In this document: positions 16,571 to 24,570 of the stretch, in pieces
Position numbering within the stretch: position 1 is the first letter of the stretch
Layout of the letters: every line of letters begins with the position of its first letter
DNA from: Lachnospiraceae bacterium
GTDB taxonomy: Bacteria > Bacillota > Clostridia > Lachnospirales > Lachnospiraceae
Length of the DNA: 61,681 bases
NCBI GenBank assembly: GCA_024682075.1
Contig: JAIKZQ010000004.1
Coordinates: 1 to 61,681 of the forward strand
Reading direction: 5' to 3'
Notes under the pieces: generated by a model
Seen by the model: the letters and a program-made list of their open reading frames with translations, nothing else
Told to the model about the DNA's origin: nothing
Database searches by the model: none
Made by a program: the position numbers and the translations under genes

Positions 16571-17474
16571 AATAATATACCCTCCTGGAAATGATGAAAG
16601 AACTGATGGCAAGGAATACCATAGTCAATACGAAATAACTCCAAGCCATAGCCGAAGAAAGACCATAATTGAGCTGCAGGACCATTATGTCGTCAATCTT
16701 AGACATGACATCATTGTCGGTTCTCATACTGAAGTCGACAATGGTATAAACCCAGTTAACAAGGAAGATTGAGCTGACCATGGGGAATGTAACCTTCCAA
16801 AGGCTCTCCCATGATGTACATCCTTCTATGGATGCTGCTTCGTACATGCTCTTGGGAATGGTCTGAAGTCCCGAGAGGAATACGATGATCTGAATTCCGG
16901 AAGCAAGAGCAATGTCGTAGATATTATCAATGAGTACAAATACCTCTTCATACGCTCTGACACCTACACCTGCTGTCTTAAGCACTTCCTCAAGCACTGT
17001 AGTGATGCTGACACCTGATAAAGAGTCGGATATATCTGCCTGGATCGCAGCAATGACAGAGTTGTTAGACTCAAGTCCGAGGATAACACCGCTCGAAAGG
17101 ATGACAGGAAGGAAGAAGATTGCTCTTACGAGTGCTCTTCCGTGGAATTCCTGATTAAGCACCAGTGAAACGAAAAACGAGAAGACCATTATCGCCAGTG
17201 AATAAACAATCATCTTGGCAAATCCCTCAAGAAGAAATCTTGAGAAATCGGGGTCAACCTTAAACGCCTTGTCGAGATTGGCAAAGCCCGCCCAAACAAG
17301 ATCAAACTGACCGGGACCGACCTGCACGTCACAGAATGACATGTAGAATGACTGAGCCATGGGCTTGACCATGAAGAACAAAAATCCCAGGATGAAGGGC
17401 ATACAGAACATCACGCCTGTTACTGCTCTCTTTTTTTCAAGTCCGCTTACTTTTCCGTTTAATTTCTTTTTCAT
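16563..17474 (-). CDS. Carbohydrate ABC transporter permease, MalF type
   Basis: A 303-residue permease with about six membrane segments. It begins with a lysine-rich cytoplasmic tail and GVMFCMPFILGFLFFMVKPM, the usual MalF-type first helix. The ATPase-docking loop is EAASIEGCTSWESLWKVTFP. It pairs with the MalG-type permease that overlaps its 3' end. A loop of about 55 residues between the central helices is longer than usual, which may reflect binding-protein or substrate specifics. It follows the DUF5696 gene by 24 bases. Confidence 0.92.
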   Translation of the reverse strand: MKKKLNGKVSGLEKKRAVTGVMFCMPFILGFLFFMVKPMAQSFYMSFCDVQVGPGQFDLVWAGFANLDKAFKVDPDFSRFLLEGFAKMIVYSLAIMVFSFFVSLVLNQEFHGRALVRAIFFLPVILSSGVILGLESNNSVIAAIQADISDSLSGVSITTVLEEVLKTAGVGVRAYEEVFVLIDNIYDIALASGIQIIVFLSGLQTIPKSMYEAASIEGCTSWESLWKVTFPMVSSIFLVNWVYTIVDFSMRTDNDVMSKIDDIMVLQLNYGLSSAMAWSYFVLTMVFLAISSFIISRRVYYYE

Positions 17475-17498
17475 ATCCGGGTCTCCGTTCGCCCTTTA

Positions 17499-20096
17499 TT
17501 ATTTTACAACCTTATAATCTCTTGCAGGAATTGTTATGCCATCTGCAACATAATCCGTATATCCGTAGTTGACATATACTCTGGTTCCATCAGCATACTC
17601 GGTGCAGCTCACAAATGAGGTGATGTTCTCATGACCTGTCATCTGCTGATTGAAGATATGACCAAGCTCGTTATTGTAACGTGTATAGGTCTCAAGCATT
17701 CTGTCATGAACTGCCTCGTATGAACTTCCGTAATACATGGGATAGAGAGTCTTCTGAAGAGCCTCTACATCTTCTGCCATCACATTATAGCAAAGGCCTG
17801 CACCATACTCGGCACACTCAAGAATGCTGTCGGTCTCTCTTCCGCTTATATTCACGGGCTCACCGGTGTAGGTGATATAACCGTGGATTGCGATCTCAAG
17901 GAAAGGAACAGTCTCATCAAGTATCGTATACTCTGATCCTTTAAGATCAACACGGGAGATTACGTTACTGTAAACCGCAGCATAGATGTTGCCGGAATTG
18001 ATCATGACATTCGTGCCATTGTCCCTGACAGCTCTGAGCTGTGCACTCTGATCCACCAATGACTGTTCTCTGGATACGGGATTCGATCTGGAGAAGTCAC
18101 TGGACAGATCCGTTCCTATATCCTGGAAGCAGGGACCTGTTGCACCATACTTATTTGATGCCTTATAGAGATTATTCATCATCTCTATTACAAGCTGCTC
18201 ATGAAGCAGGTAATGTCCGTCAAGTCCGTCTCTTATTCCGTAAGTTACGGTACTGTAAGGATAAAGCTGGCTGAGCTCACGGCTTATGAATCTGGAAGAA
18301 TCCGCAAAAGCAAAGAATCCGTCGAATATGTCAGAGTTATATGCATACTCTGTAATACCGTCCAGATAGATCTGGCATCCGAGCTCGGAAGCTGTCTGAC
18401 AGAGCTTCTTAAGATCGCTTGCGGAACCGAGTGCCCAAACGGTATCAATATCCTTAAGTATTGCCTGATTGACACCTCCGTTGCACCATCCGGTAAGCTT
18501 GACGATCATATTGTTCATGCCTTCGGAATTCAGTGTCGAAACTATATCCCTTGCCTCATCGTAAGTGGTAAGTTCAAGAGGTCTTGACACAGGAACACCG
18601 ACTATCTGTCTGACCTTGTCAACGGCACCAACGATCTCAATAACAACAGGAGCCTGGGTGTCAGTCTGAGGCTTCATGTAGTCGCCGTAGTTGGCAAGAA
18701 GATAATCTCTGTATCCTTCAGCCATGTCTACATAGCTGCCCGAATCAATGAATGTATATCTCTGTGAGATAACCTCGTCGGGAAGGAATTCCTGATAAAC
18801 GTAAACCTGGTTATTTGCAATGCTTCCTACGTTGTACTGCTCTCTTTCGAGAACGCCGTACTCGGCATTGACGAAGTTATAACTGTTAAATCTTCCGGCG
18901 ATATCAGCTTCGATTGCAGCATATGCGGATCCGCCTTCGATCGTGCATATAAATGAGTCATGTCCGTCCGAAATACCGAAAGTATTGAATACGGCATTTG
19001 TGTTATGAACCACCGCATCTCTCTGATGGCACATATCCCAGCCATATACATTTGCATAATAAACGTTCTGTGAGATCTTGCCGTTGTTGAAGTTGATCAG
19101 AGCACCGCCGCCCTCGGGAACGAACATGAATCCCTCGTCATCCATGCCGCCGGCTCCGAAGAAAGGAAGCACGTCGATGTTGAGGATGGGACGCTCCTTG
19201 GGATACAGCATGGAACTGTAAGGCATCTCAACAATAAGAGATCCTCCATCAAGTCTGTAAATAAGATCTACATTGAATATAGGATTGTCATTGGTCACTA
19301 TGGAAAGATCGAGTTCCTTATCGGCAAGATACATCTCATAGGTATATCCGAGGCCTTCGAAAATGCCCTGAAGCTTTGCCTTGACGGCATCGGTCGCTGT
19401 ATCTCTGAGGATATAGAGAACATGATCTGCAAGTGCAGGATACTTCTCGAGAAGCTCTTTCTTGTCATACTTCTTTTCGTCGATCTTGTTGATATCGAAC
19501 TTTTTATAATACTGCTGTATGAAAGAAGTCTGAGTCTGATCGGCAAGTGCCAGAAGTGCCTCAAATTCCTCAGCGGTACATACGGGAGGAATGACGAATT
19601 CCTTCTGAGCCTTACCTATGGAGTAATGAACAATGATGGACTCACCGTCGGTCTCAACATCAAAGGTCTGATTCTCAATGCTGTAGGTAAAGTTATTGAG
19701 AGGAACCTCTGCACCGATATCATCGGAATAAGTCAGGTTAAGAGTCGAACGGATGTGACCCTTTTCGGAGCTCATCGCGATCGTGTCGGAATCGACATCG
19801 TCGGGGATGGCGGTCCAGATCTTGCCTGATGACTTGACAAGCACGGTGAAATATGTGGTGGCAGGATCAAATGTAAACCTGAGCTGATCGTTTTCAAGAA
19901 CGATCTCCTGTCCGTCACCTATATATCCGTTTACCGGAATGACCTGCTCTTCTTCCTCGACGTTTTTATATGTGAAAGCAAACAGCATCACGCCGCCTAT
20001 GATGAGCGCAATTATTCCGGGAACGATCAAGCCCCTTAAAGTCTTAAAGACCTCATTTCTTCTTTCTCTTTTTTGTTCTGCACTTCTTTTTCTCAT
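17499..20096 (-). CDS. DUF5696 membrane-anchored protein, putative glycosidase-like barrel
   Basis: An 865-residue protein with a basic N-terminus, one membrane segment (about 25-47) and a large extracellular part, so it is anchored outside the cell. It is recognisably a DUF5696 family protein. An N-terminal beta-sandwich (about 60-480) is followed by a barrel-like region with ISTL-type repeats, for example NNMIVKLTGWCNGG, YLDGITEYAY and CFQDIGTDLSSDFS, where an aspartate sits as in retaining glycosidases. The family has no experimentally defined function known to me; its location among sugar importer genes supports glycan binding or cleavage at the membrane. Confidence 0.8.
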   Translation of the reverse strand: MRKRSAEQKRERRNEVFKTLRGLIVPGIIALIIGGVMLFAFTYKNVEEEEQVIPVNGYIGDGQEIVLENDQLRFTFDPATTYFTVLVKSSGKIWTAIPDDVDSDTIAMSSEKGHIRSTLNLTYSDDIGAEVPLNNFTYSIENQTFDVETDGESIIVHYSIGKAQKEFVIPPVCTAEEFEALLALADQTQTSFIQQYYKKFDINKIDEKKYDKKELLEKYPALADHVLYILRDTATDAVKAKLQGIFEGLGYTYEMYLADKELDLSIVTNDNPIFNVDLIYRLDGGSLIVEMPYSSMLYPKERPILNIDVLPFFGAGGMDDEGFMFVPEGGGALINFNNGKISQNVYYANVYGWDMCHQRDAVVHNTNAVFNTFGISDGHDSFICTIEGGSAYAAIEADIAGRFNSYNFVNAEYGVLEREQYNVGSIANNQVYVYQEFLPDEVISQRYTFIDSGSYVDMAEGYRDYLLANYGDYMKPQTDTQAPVVIEIVGAVDKVRQIVGVPVSRPLELTTYDEARDIVSTLNSEGMNNMIVKLTGWCNGGVNQAILKDIDTVWALGSASDLKKLCQTASELGCQIYLDGITEYAYNSDIFDGFFAFADSSRFISRELSQLYPYSTVTYGIRDGLDGHYLLHEQLVIEMMNNLYKASNKYGATGPCFQDIGTDLSSDFSRSNPVSREQSLVDQSAQLRAVRDNGTNVMINSGNIYAAVYSNVISRVDLKGSEYTILDETVPFLEIAIHGYITYTGEPVNISGRETDSILECAEYGAGLCYNVMAEDVEALQKTLYPMYYGSSYEAVHDRMLETYTRYNNELGHIFNQQMTGHENITSFVSCTEYADGTRVYVNYGYTDYVADGITIPARDYKVVK

Positions 20097-20158
20097 GAAT
20101 GCTCCGGTCCGATCTTAGTATTTTTGCCTCAAATGCTAAAGCGATCTAATATGAATTG

Positions 20159-20854
20159 CTACATCCTGAACATGAACTCTCTGTAAAGTGAGTAGAAATA
20201 TGCAATGCCCTGTGTGATCATACTGAAGAATATGAGAAGCAGGAATATCATGACCAGCATTGCAAACAGCGAGAAGACCATGAACAGTATATTCTTGGCT
20301 CCCGAGAACTCATGTATCTGTCCCATTGCCGCGAGCACAAGGATTCCGCACCATACTATCGACAGAGCCGACAAAACGGTATAGAATTCAGCTTCATCAT
20401 TCGTGACCGCATTGCTCAGGAACATGAGCGGTATCTGCACGAGGGGATAAGGTGTAAGGCTGTAGCAGGTTGCGATATATACCTGACCGAGTCTTCCTTT
20501 ACCGTCAAACAGTGTCGTGGTCGCCCAGTTTCCTATTACGAAGAGCGCGAGAGGGAAAAGAATACTTGCTATGTAAAGGAAGATGTTCAATTCCTCCCAA
20601 TATACTCTTACGAACAGGAAGCTTGTATACTTAAGCTTTATGATCCTGATGAAGATCGTAAGAAATAATATGGTATTGGCCGCGGCATATGTTCCTCTCT
20701 TCTCATGGGAAAGATCCCAGAATCCGTCAAGAGGGTGGCTGAGACAGTAAAGGGAAAACTTAAGCGAATCCCAGTACTTTGCATTGAAGGTGTTCTTGAA
20801 CCATCCGCCCACACCGCTCAGTATGTTATTGTTTCCGGTCTTAATTTCTGCCAT
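20159..20854 (-). CDS. YIP1 family membrane protein
   Basis: A 231-residue integral membrane protein with about five hydrophobic segments after a soluble N-terminal stretch (WDSLKFSLYCLSHPLDGFWDL). The motif GNWATTTLFDGKGRLGQVYIATCYSLTPY is typical of YIP1-family proteins, where the Pro-rich turn lies between helices. Function in bacteria is unknown. Start is set at 20854 because AAGGA lies eight bases upstream; the frame is open to 20881, where it overlaps the NHL gene stop. It lies between the NHL protein and DUF5696 genes, and this trio may form one membrane assembly. Confidence 0.85.
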   Translation of the reverse strand: MAEIKTGNNNILSGVGGWFKNTFNAKYWDSLKFSLYCLSHPLDGFWDLSHEKRGTYAAANTILFLTIFIRIIKLKYTSFLFVRVYWEELNIFLYIASILFPLALFVIGNWATTTLFDGKGRLGQVYIATCYSLTPYPLVQIPLMFLSNAVTNDEAEFYTVLSALSIVWCGILVLAAMGQIHEFSGAKNILFMVFSLFAMLVMIFLLLIFFSMITQGIAYFYSLYREFMFRM

Positions 20855-20877
20855 TTCCTTTTTCCTTAAAGCTCCGA

Positions 20878-22524
20878 TCAAAACCTGTTATTTCTGCGGG
20901 CTTCTCTCTTAGCCTTCTCTCTCTCTCTTGCTTCTTGCCTCTGCTTCTTGTGATATTCCTTGATCTCGGCTCTCGTCATGTTATCCTCGGGATCCGGGAA
21001 TCTGAAGACATCGGATGTTGCAATCTCAATCTGCATGTCTCTGTACTTGTCGATGCTCAGAGGTATCATAAGGAGAAGAACAAGTATAAACACAGTTATA
21101 AACAGATGAGACTGAACCCACTCTTTTCGATATTCCTTAAAAGCCTTGGAATAGTTGTCATCATCATACTTGAGCTCGAAATACTCCATAGCTTCCTTGT
21201 ACTGCTCCTGGCGCAGAAGTGAACGGCCTATTCCGATATAAGCAAGATCATAGTTACCATCCTGGGCAAGAACTCTTCTCCAGGAAGCACCGGATTCTTC
21301 GTACATGCCGGCATCAAACTGGTCAACTGCATTATAAATGTCCTGTCCGAACTCAGTAAGAACGAAGTATGTAAGTGAGCAGTCGGTAGTATCCAGAACA
21401 AGGAGATCGTAACCGATATGCTCTATGGCAACAGGACGTCTGAAGTATCCATCCATATTACCGTTTCCGCCGAACGCAAAGACCATGCGGCCCTGATCGT
21501 CATATCCGAACAGTCTTCCACGGTTTCTGTCAAGACATACGAAAATGTCATTATCAAAAGCCGTGACATCGGAGAAATAGGAAGGTCCCGAGTATCCGCC
21601 TGCAGATCCCCAGTAGAGATCTCCGTACACAGGGATGTCACTGTTTCTTACGAGAATGTCATTACCCAGAAGATTAAGTCTTCTGACTGCATCAACGGTT
21701 CCGGCATCGAGATCTTCGGGCTCTACTTTACCGGTACATGCATAAATGAAGCCCTCGTAGTCCATATAAATGTTGTCGTATTCAGTAGGAACATCACTCT
21801 GCATTCTGTCGAGCTGTTCCTGTGTAGCAAACCTCTTAAAAAGGTAATCATACCAGTTGTATGCTGCCTTGGTAGCTCCGACGAATCCGGAGAATGTTCC
21901 GTCAGCCTCATACTTAAGAAGGCCTTTGTTAATGTTATCAGCTATGCAGTAAACTCTCTCCGCACTGTCCACAACGATCTTGTTGGGGAAGAAAACCAGA
22001 TCCGAAGGAAGTGAAGAATCAACCGGCAGGTCAAACTGCATCAGGTAATTGAGATTACTGTCCACCTTGAGGATTCGGTTATTGTTCTTATCGCAGATAA
22101 AGATGTTGCCTTCATCCGATACAGCTATGTCCGTAGGACCGTTAAATGTGGAAGGTCCGGGAGCATACTTGATCGAATCGATTATCTGCACAACCCTGAG
22201 TCCCGCTTCGGGATCTTTCTCTATAACCAGAATACGGTTGTTTCCGGTATCACATATATATATGGTCTCACCGTTTACATAGAGTCCGCTGGGAGTCACC
22301 ATCTTGGTGTCAAGCCCGAGATCGGTGGATGTGAACACACCATAAACGTCGTAAACGTTAGGGCAGTCCTGAACATCCTCCCAGTAATCATAAATGTACG
22401 TATAGCTCCTGTGATCGAATGCAGAAGCCTGTGCAGACATGGGAACAGATAATATTCCGATGGCTGCTGCCGCGATCACGGCGCCGATTTTTTTGAATTT
22501 TTTAAATCCGGACATTTTCATCAT
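20878..22524 (-). CDS. NHL-repeat/TPR protein with C-terminal membrane anchor
   Basis: A 548-residue exported protein. The signal peptide ends in SAQASAFD. Residues about 60-400 hold NHL beta-propeller repeats (for example SGLYVNGETIYICDTGNNRI and EGNIFICDKNNNRILKVD). A short TPR-like segment follows (YNAVDQFDAGMYEESGASWRRV..., continuing with EQYKEAMEYFELKY). Then come a membrane helix (about 490-510) and an Arg/Lys-rich cytoplasmic tail. It should display a binding propeller outside the membrane. The start at 22524 is two bases after the permease stop and follows GAAGGA; a longer frame to 22815 overlaps the permease gene and is not used. Confidence 0.85.
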   Translation of the reverse strand: MMKMSGFKKFKKIGAVIAAAAIGILSVPMSAQASAFDHRSYTYIYDYWEDVQDCPNVYDVYGVFTSTDLGLDTKMVTPSGLYVNGETIYICDTGNNRILVIEKDPEAGLRVVQIIDSIKYAPGPSTFNGPTDIAVSDEGNIFICDKNNNRILKVDSNLNYLMQFDLPVDSSLPSDLVFFPNKIVVDSAERVYCIADNINKGLLKYEADGTFSGFVGATKAAYNWYDYLFKRFATQEQLDRMQSDVPTEYDNIYMDYEGFIYACTGKVEPEDLDAGTVDAVRRLNLLGNDILVRNSDIPVYGDLYWGSAGGYSGPSYFSDVTAFDNDIFVCLDRNRGRLFGYDDQGRMVFAFGGNGNMDGYFRRPVAIEHIGYDLLVLDTTDCSLTYFVLTEFGQDIYNAVDQFDAGMYEESGASWRRVLAQDGNYDLAYIGIGRSLLRQEQYKEAMEYFELKYDDDNYSKAFKEYRKEWVQSHLFITVFILVLLLMIPLSIDKYRDMQIEIATSDVFRFPDPEDNMTRAEIKEYHKKQRQEAREREKAKREARRNNRF

Positions 22525-22526
22525 TA

Positions 22527-23627
22527 TCAATCCTTCAATCCAGATGATGCCATGGTTTCGAGTATCTGGCTCTCTGAGAATATGAATATGGCAATAGGTA
22601 CAACCATCAGTACTACAAGAACTGCTGCAGCCTCGCCCGTTCTGGCGATACCGCCTGCCTGAATCTGCTGCATTGCATAAGGCAGAGTCTTCATTTCCTC
22701 GGAATAGATAAGAGTTGAAGCCTTGTTGTTCCAAAGTCCCTGTACCGAGAATATGATCAGCGTCAGCCATGCAGGCTTGACGTTGGGCATTACTATTCTT
22801 GAGAAAACGCACCACTCGGTTGCGCCGTCGATCTTAGCTGCTTCGATAAGAGATGTGGGAAGGCCTTCCATGAACTGTTTCATGAGGAAGAGTCCCATAG
22901 GTGAAGCAAACGCGGGGATGATGATTGCCCAGTACGTATCGATCATGCCCAGCTTACTCATGATGATGTAGTTGGGAATACCGGTAACATATCCGGTGAA
23001 CATCATTGCTACGGTGACGATCTTGAAGAAAGTCTTTCCGCCGGGGAACTCATACTTTGCAAGGACAAATGCTGCCATTGAGGCTATGAAGAGGTGTCCT
23101 GCAGTTCCCACGAAAGTGATGAACACTGTGTTGAACAGGTATCTCGAGAATGAAACCCATGATTTCGAGAGTGTTACAAACAGATCCGAGAAGTTATCCA
23201 TTGTGGGATTCTGTGCAAATATCCTCGGAGGGAATTTGTACAGCTCATCCAGAGGCTTGAGTGCTGATTCAACCGCATAAATTATGGGAAAGAACATCAC
23301 TATTGCCACCAGAAGGAGGAATATGTACAGGAAAATATCTCCCGCTATACTTCTGTTAGGCTTACGACGCTTTATGATCGGCTTATGATAAGTCTCTTCC
23401 TCATCGTCCTTGCCCTTTTTCTTTTTTTTCTCAGCCTTTTGGATCAGGGGCTCCTGAGGCGCTGATGAGCTTTCCACAATAGGACTCAGCTCTTCAAGCT
23501 GCTCCTCTGCGGCATAGAGATCATTGCCGTCAGCATCGTATGAATCCTGAAAGTTCTCATTCATCATGTCGCTGTTCTCAAAATCAAGATTGTTGTTTTC
23601 TGTTGTATTATTGGTCATATTGGACAT
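22527..23627 (-). CDS. Carbohydrate ABC transporter permease, MalG type, with acidic N-terminal extension
   Basis: A 366-residue permease. The first 95 residues are an unusual Asn/Glu/Asp-rich cytoplasmic extension followed by a Lys/Arg-rich stretch, then six membrane segments. The ATPase-docking loop is EAAKIDGATEWCVFSRIVMPNVKP. The extra N-terminal tail is absent from standard MalG proteins and could bind a regulator or the ATPase. The gene follows its MalF-type partner by one base and is followed by the NHL gene two bases after its stop. Confidence 0.93.
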   Translation of the reverse strand: MSNMTNNTTENNNLDFENSDMMNENFQDSYDADGNDLYAAEEQLEELSPIVESSSAPQEPLIQKAEKKKKKGKDDEEETYHKPIIKRRKPNRSIAGDIFLYIFLLLVAIVMFFPIIYAVESALKPLDELYKFPPRIFAQNPTMDNFSDLFVTLSKSWVSFSRYLFNTVFITFVGTAGHLFIASMAAFVLAKYEFPGGKTFFKIVTVAMMFTGYVTGIPNYIIMSKLGMIDTYWAIIIPAFASPMGLFLMKQFMEGLPTSLIEAAKIDGATEWCVFSRIVMPNVKPAWLTLIIFSVQGLWNNKASTLIYSEEMKTLPYAMQQIQAGGIARTGEAAAVLVVLMVVPIAIFIFSESQILETMASSGLKD

Positions 23628-23628
23628 A

Positions 23629-24567
23629 TCAGGTACCTACCCTGCTCAAGAATGACTGTATTGCTTTGTTGCAGAGTATCATAATCAGGAACAATATAGT
23701 TGCTATGGAACATGCATAACCCATTTCGAATCTGGAGAAGCCGTAGTCGAAAAGGTGAGTTACTATCGTTCTTGCGGCATAGTCCGTGGAAGGATATCCG
23801 CACAGCGCCATCGTGACATCACACACTCCGAATGCCTGGGTAATGGACATGACCGCACCGAACATAAGCATGGGCTTCATATTGGGAAGAGTGATGAACC
23901 AAAGTTCCTGCCATCTGTTCTTGATGCCATCCATGTATCCGGCTTCGTACTGTGACTTATCAACGCCCTGAAGACCTGCAACGAATGAAAGGAATCCGGC
24001 ACCGAGACTCATCCACAGAATGACCACCATACATATCGGAAGCATGTACTGCGGATTCGTGAAGAAAAGGATCGGCGTATCAATGATTCCGGCATTCATG
24101 AGAAATGCATTTACGTGTCCGTAAGCATCGCCTCTGAAGAACACTGAGAAGATTACATAACAGTTGCCGGCGATCGAAGGTGCATAGAATACGACGACTG
24201 CTACGCTTCGAACCCATCTGGGAAGCTCGTTTATGAGCCAGGCGAAAAGGAATGAACCTATATATCCCAAAGGACCTGTCAGGATTGCTATCATAAACGT
24301 GTTCTTGATCGATATCAGGAAGATATCATCCTCAAGGAACAGCGATATGTAGTTCTGAAGACCTACGAACCTGGGAGCTTCCAGAATGTTGTAGTAAGTG
24401 AAACTGAAGAAGATCGATATCACGACCGGCATTACGAAGAACATCGTGAATATGATCGCATAGGGAGCGAGGAAAAGATAGCAGCTCTTGGAGATCCTGG
24501 CTTTCTTGACCCCGACCCTGAAATTATGCTTTTTTACTTTGACGTAATCTTTTAAAAATTGTGACAT
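23629..24567 (-). CDS. Carbohydrate ABC transporter permease, MalF type
   Basis: A 312-residue permease with about six membrane segments and a basic N-terminal tail. The first helix region YLFLAPYAIIFTMFFVMPVV is typical of sugar ABC permeases. The ATPase-docking loop reads EAGYMDGIKNRWQELWFITLP, with Gly replacing the usual second Ala of EAA. It forms the second importer with the adjacent MalG-type permease and the CBM-like solute-binding protein encoded just upstream (three bases between genes). Confidence 0.93.
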   Translation of the reverse strand: MSQFLKDYVKVKKHNFRVGVKKARISKSCYLFLAPYAIIFTMFFVMPVVISIFFSFTYYNILEAPRFVGLQNYISLFLEDDIFLISIKNTFMIAILTGPLGYIGSFLFAWLINELPRWVRSVAVVVFYAPSIAGNCYVIFSVFFRGDAYGHVNAFLMNAGIIDTPILFFTNPQYMLPICMVVILWMSLGAGFLSFVAGLQGVDKSQYEAGYMDGIKNRWQELWFITLPNMKPMLMFGAVMSITQAFGVCDVTMALCGYPSTDYAARTIVTHLFDYGFSRFEMGYACSIATILFLIMILCNKAIQSFLSRVGT

Positions 24568-24570
24568 CTG

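Noticed and set aside
22525..22815. N-terminal extension of the NHL protein frame
   Set aside because: It overlaps the permease gene, has no RBS, and the signal peptide begins at the internal ATG at 22524.
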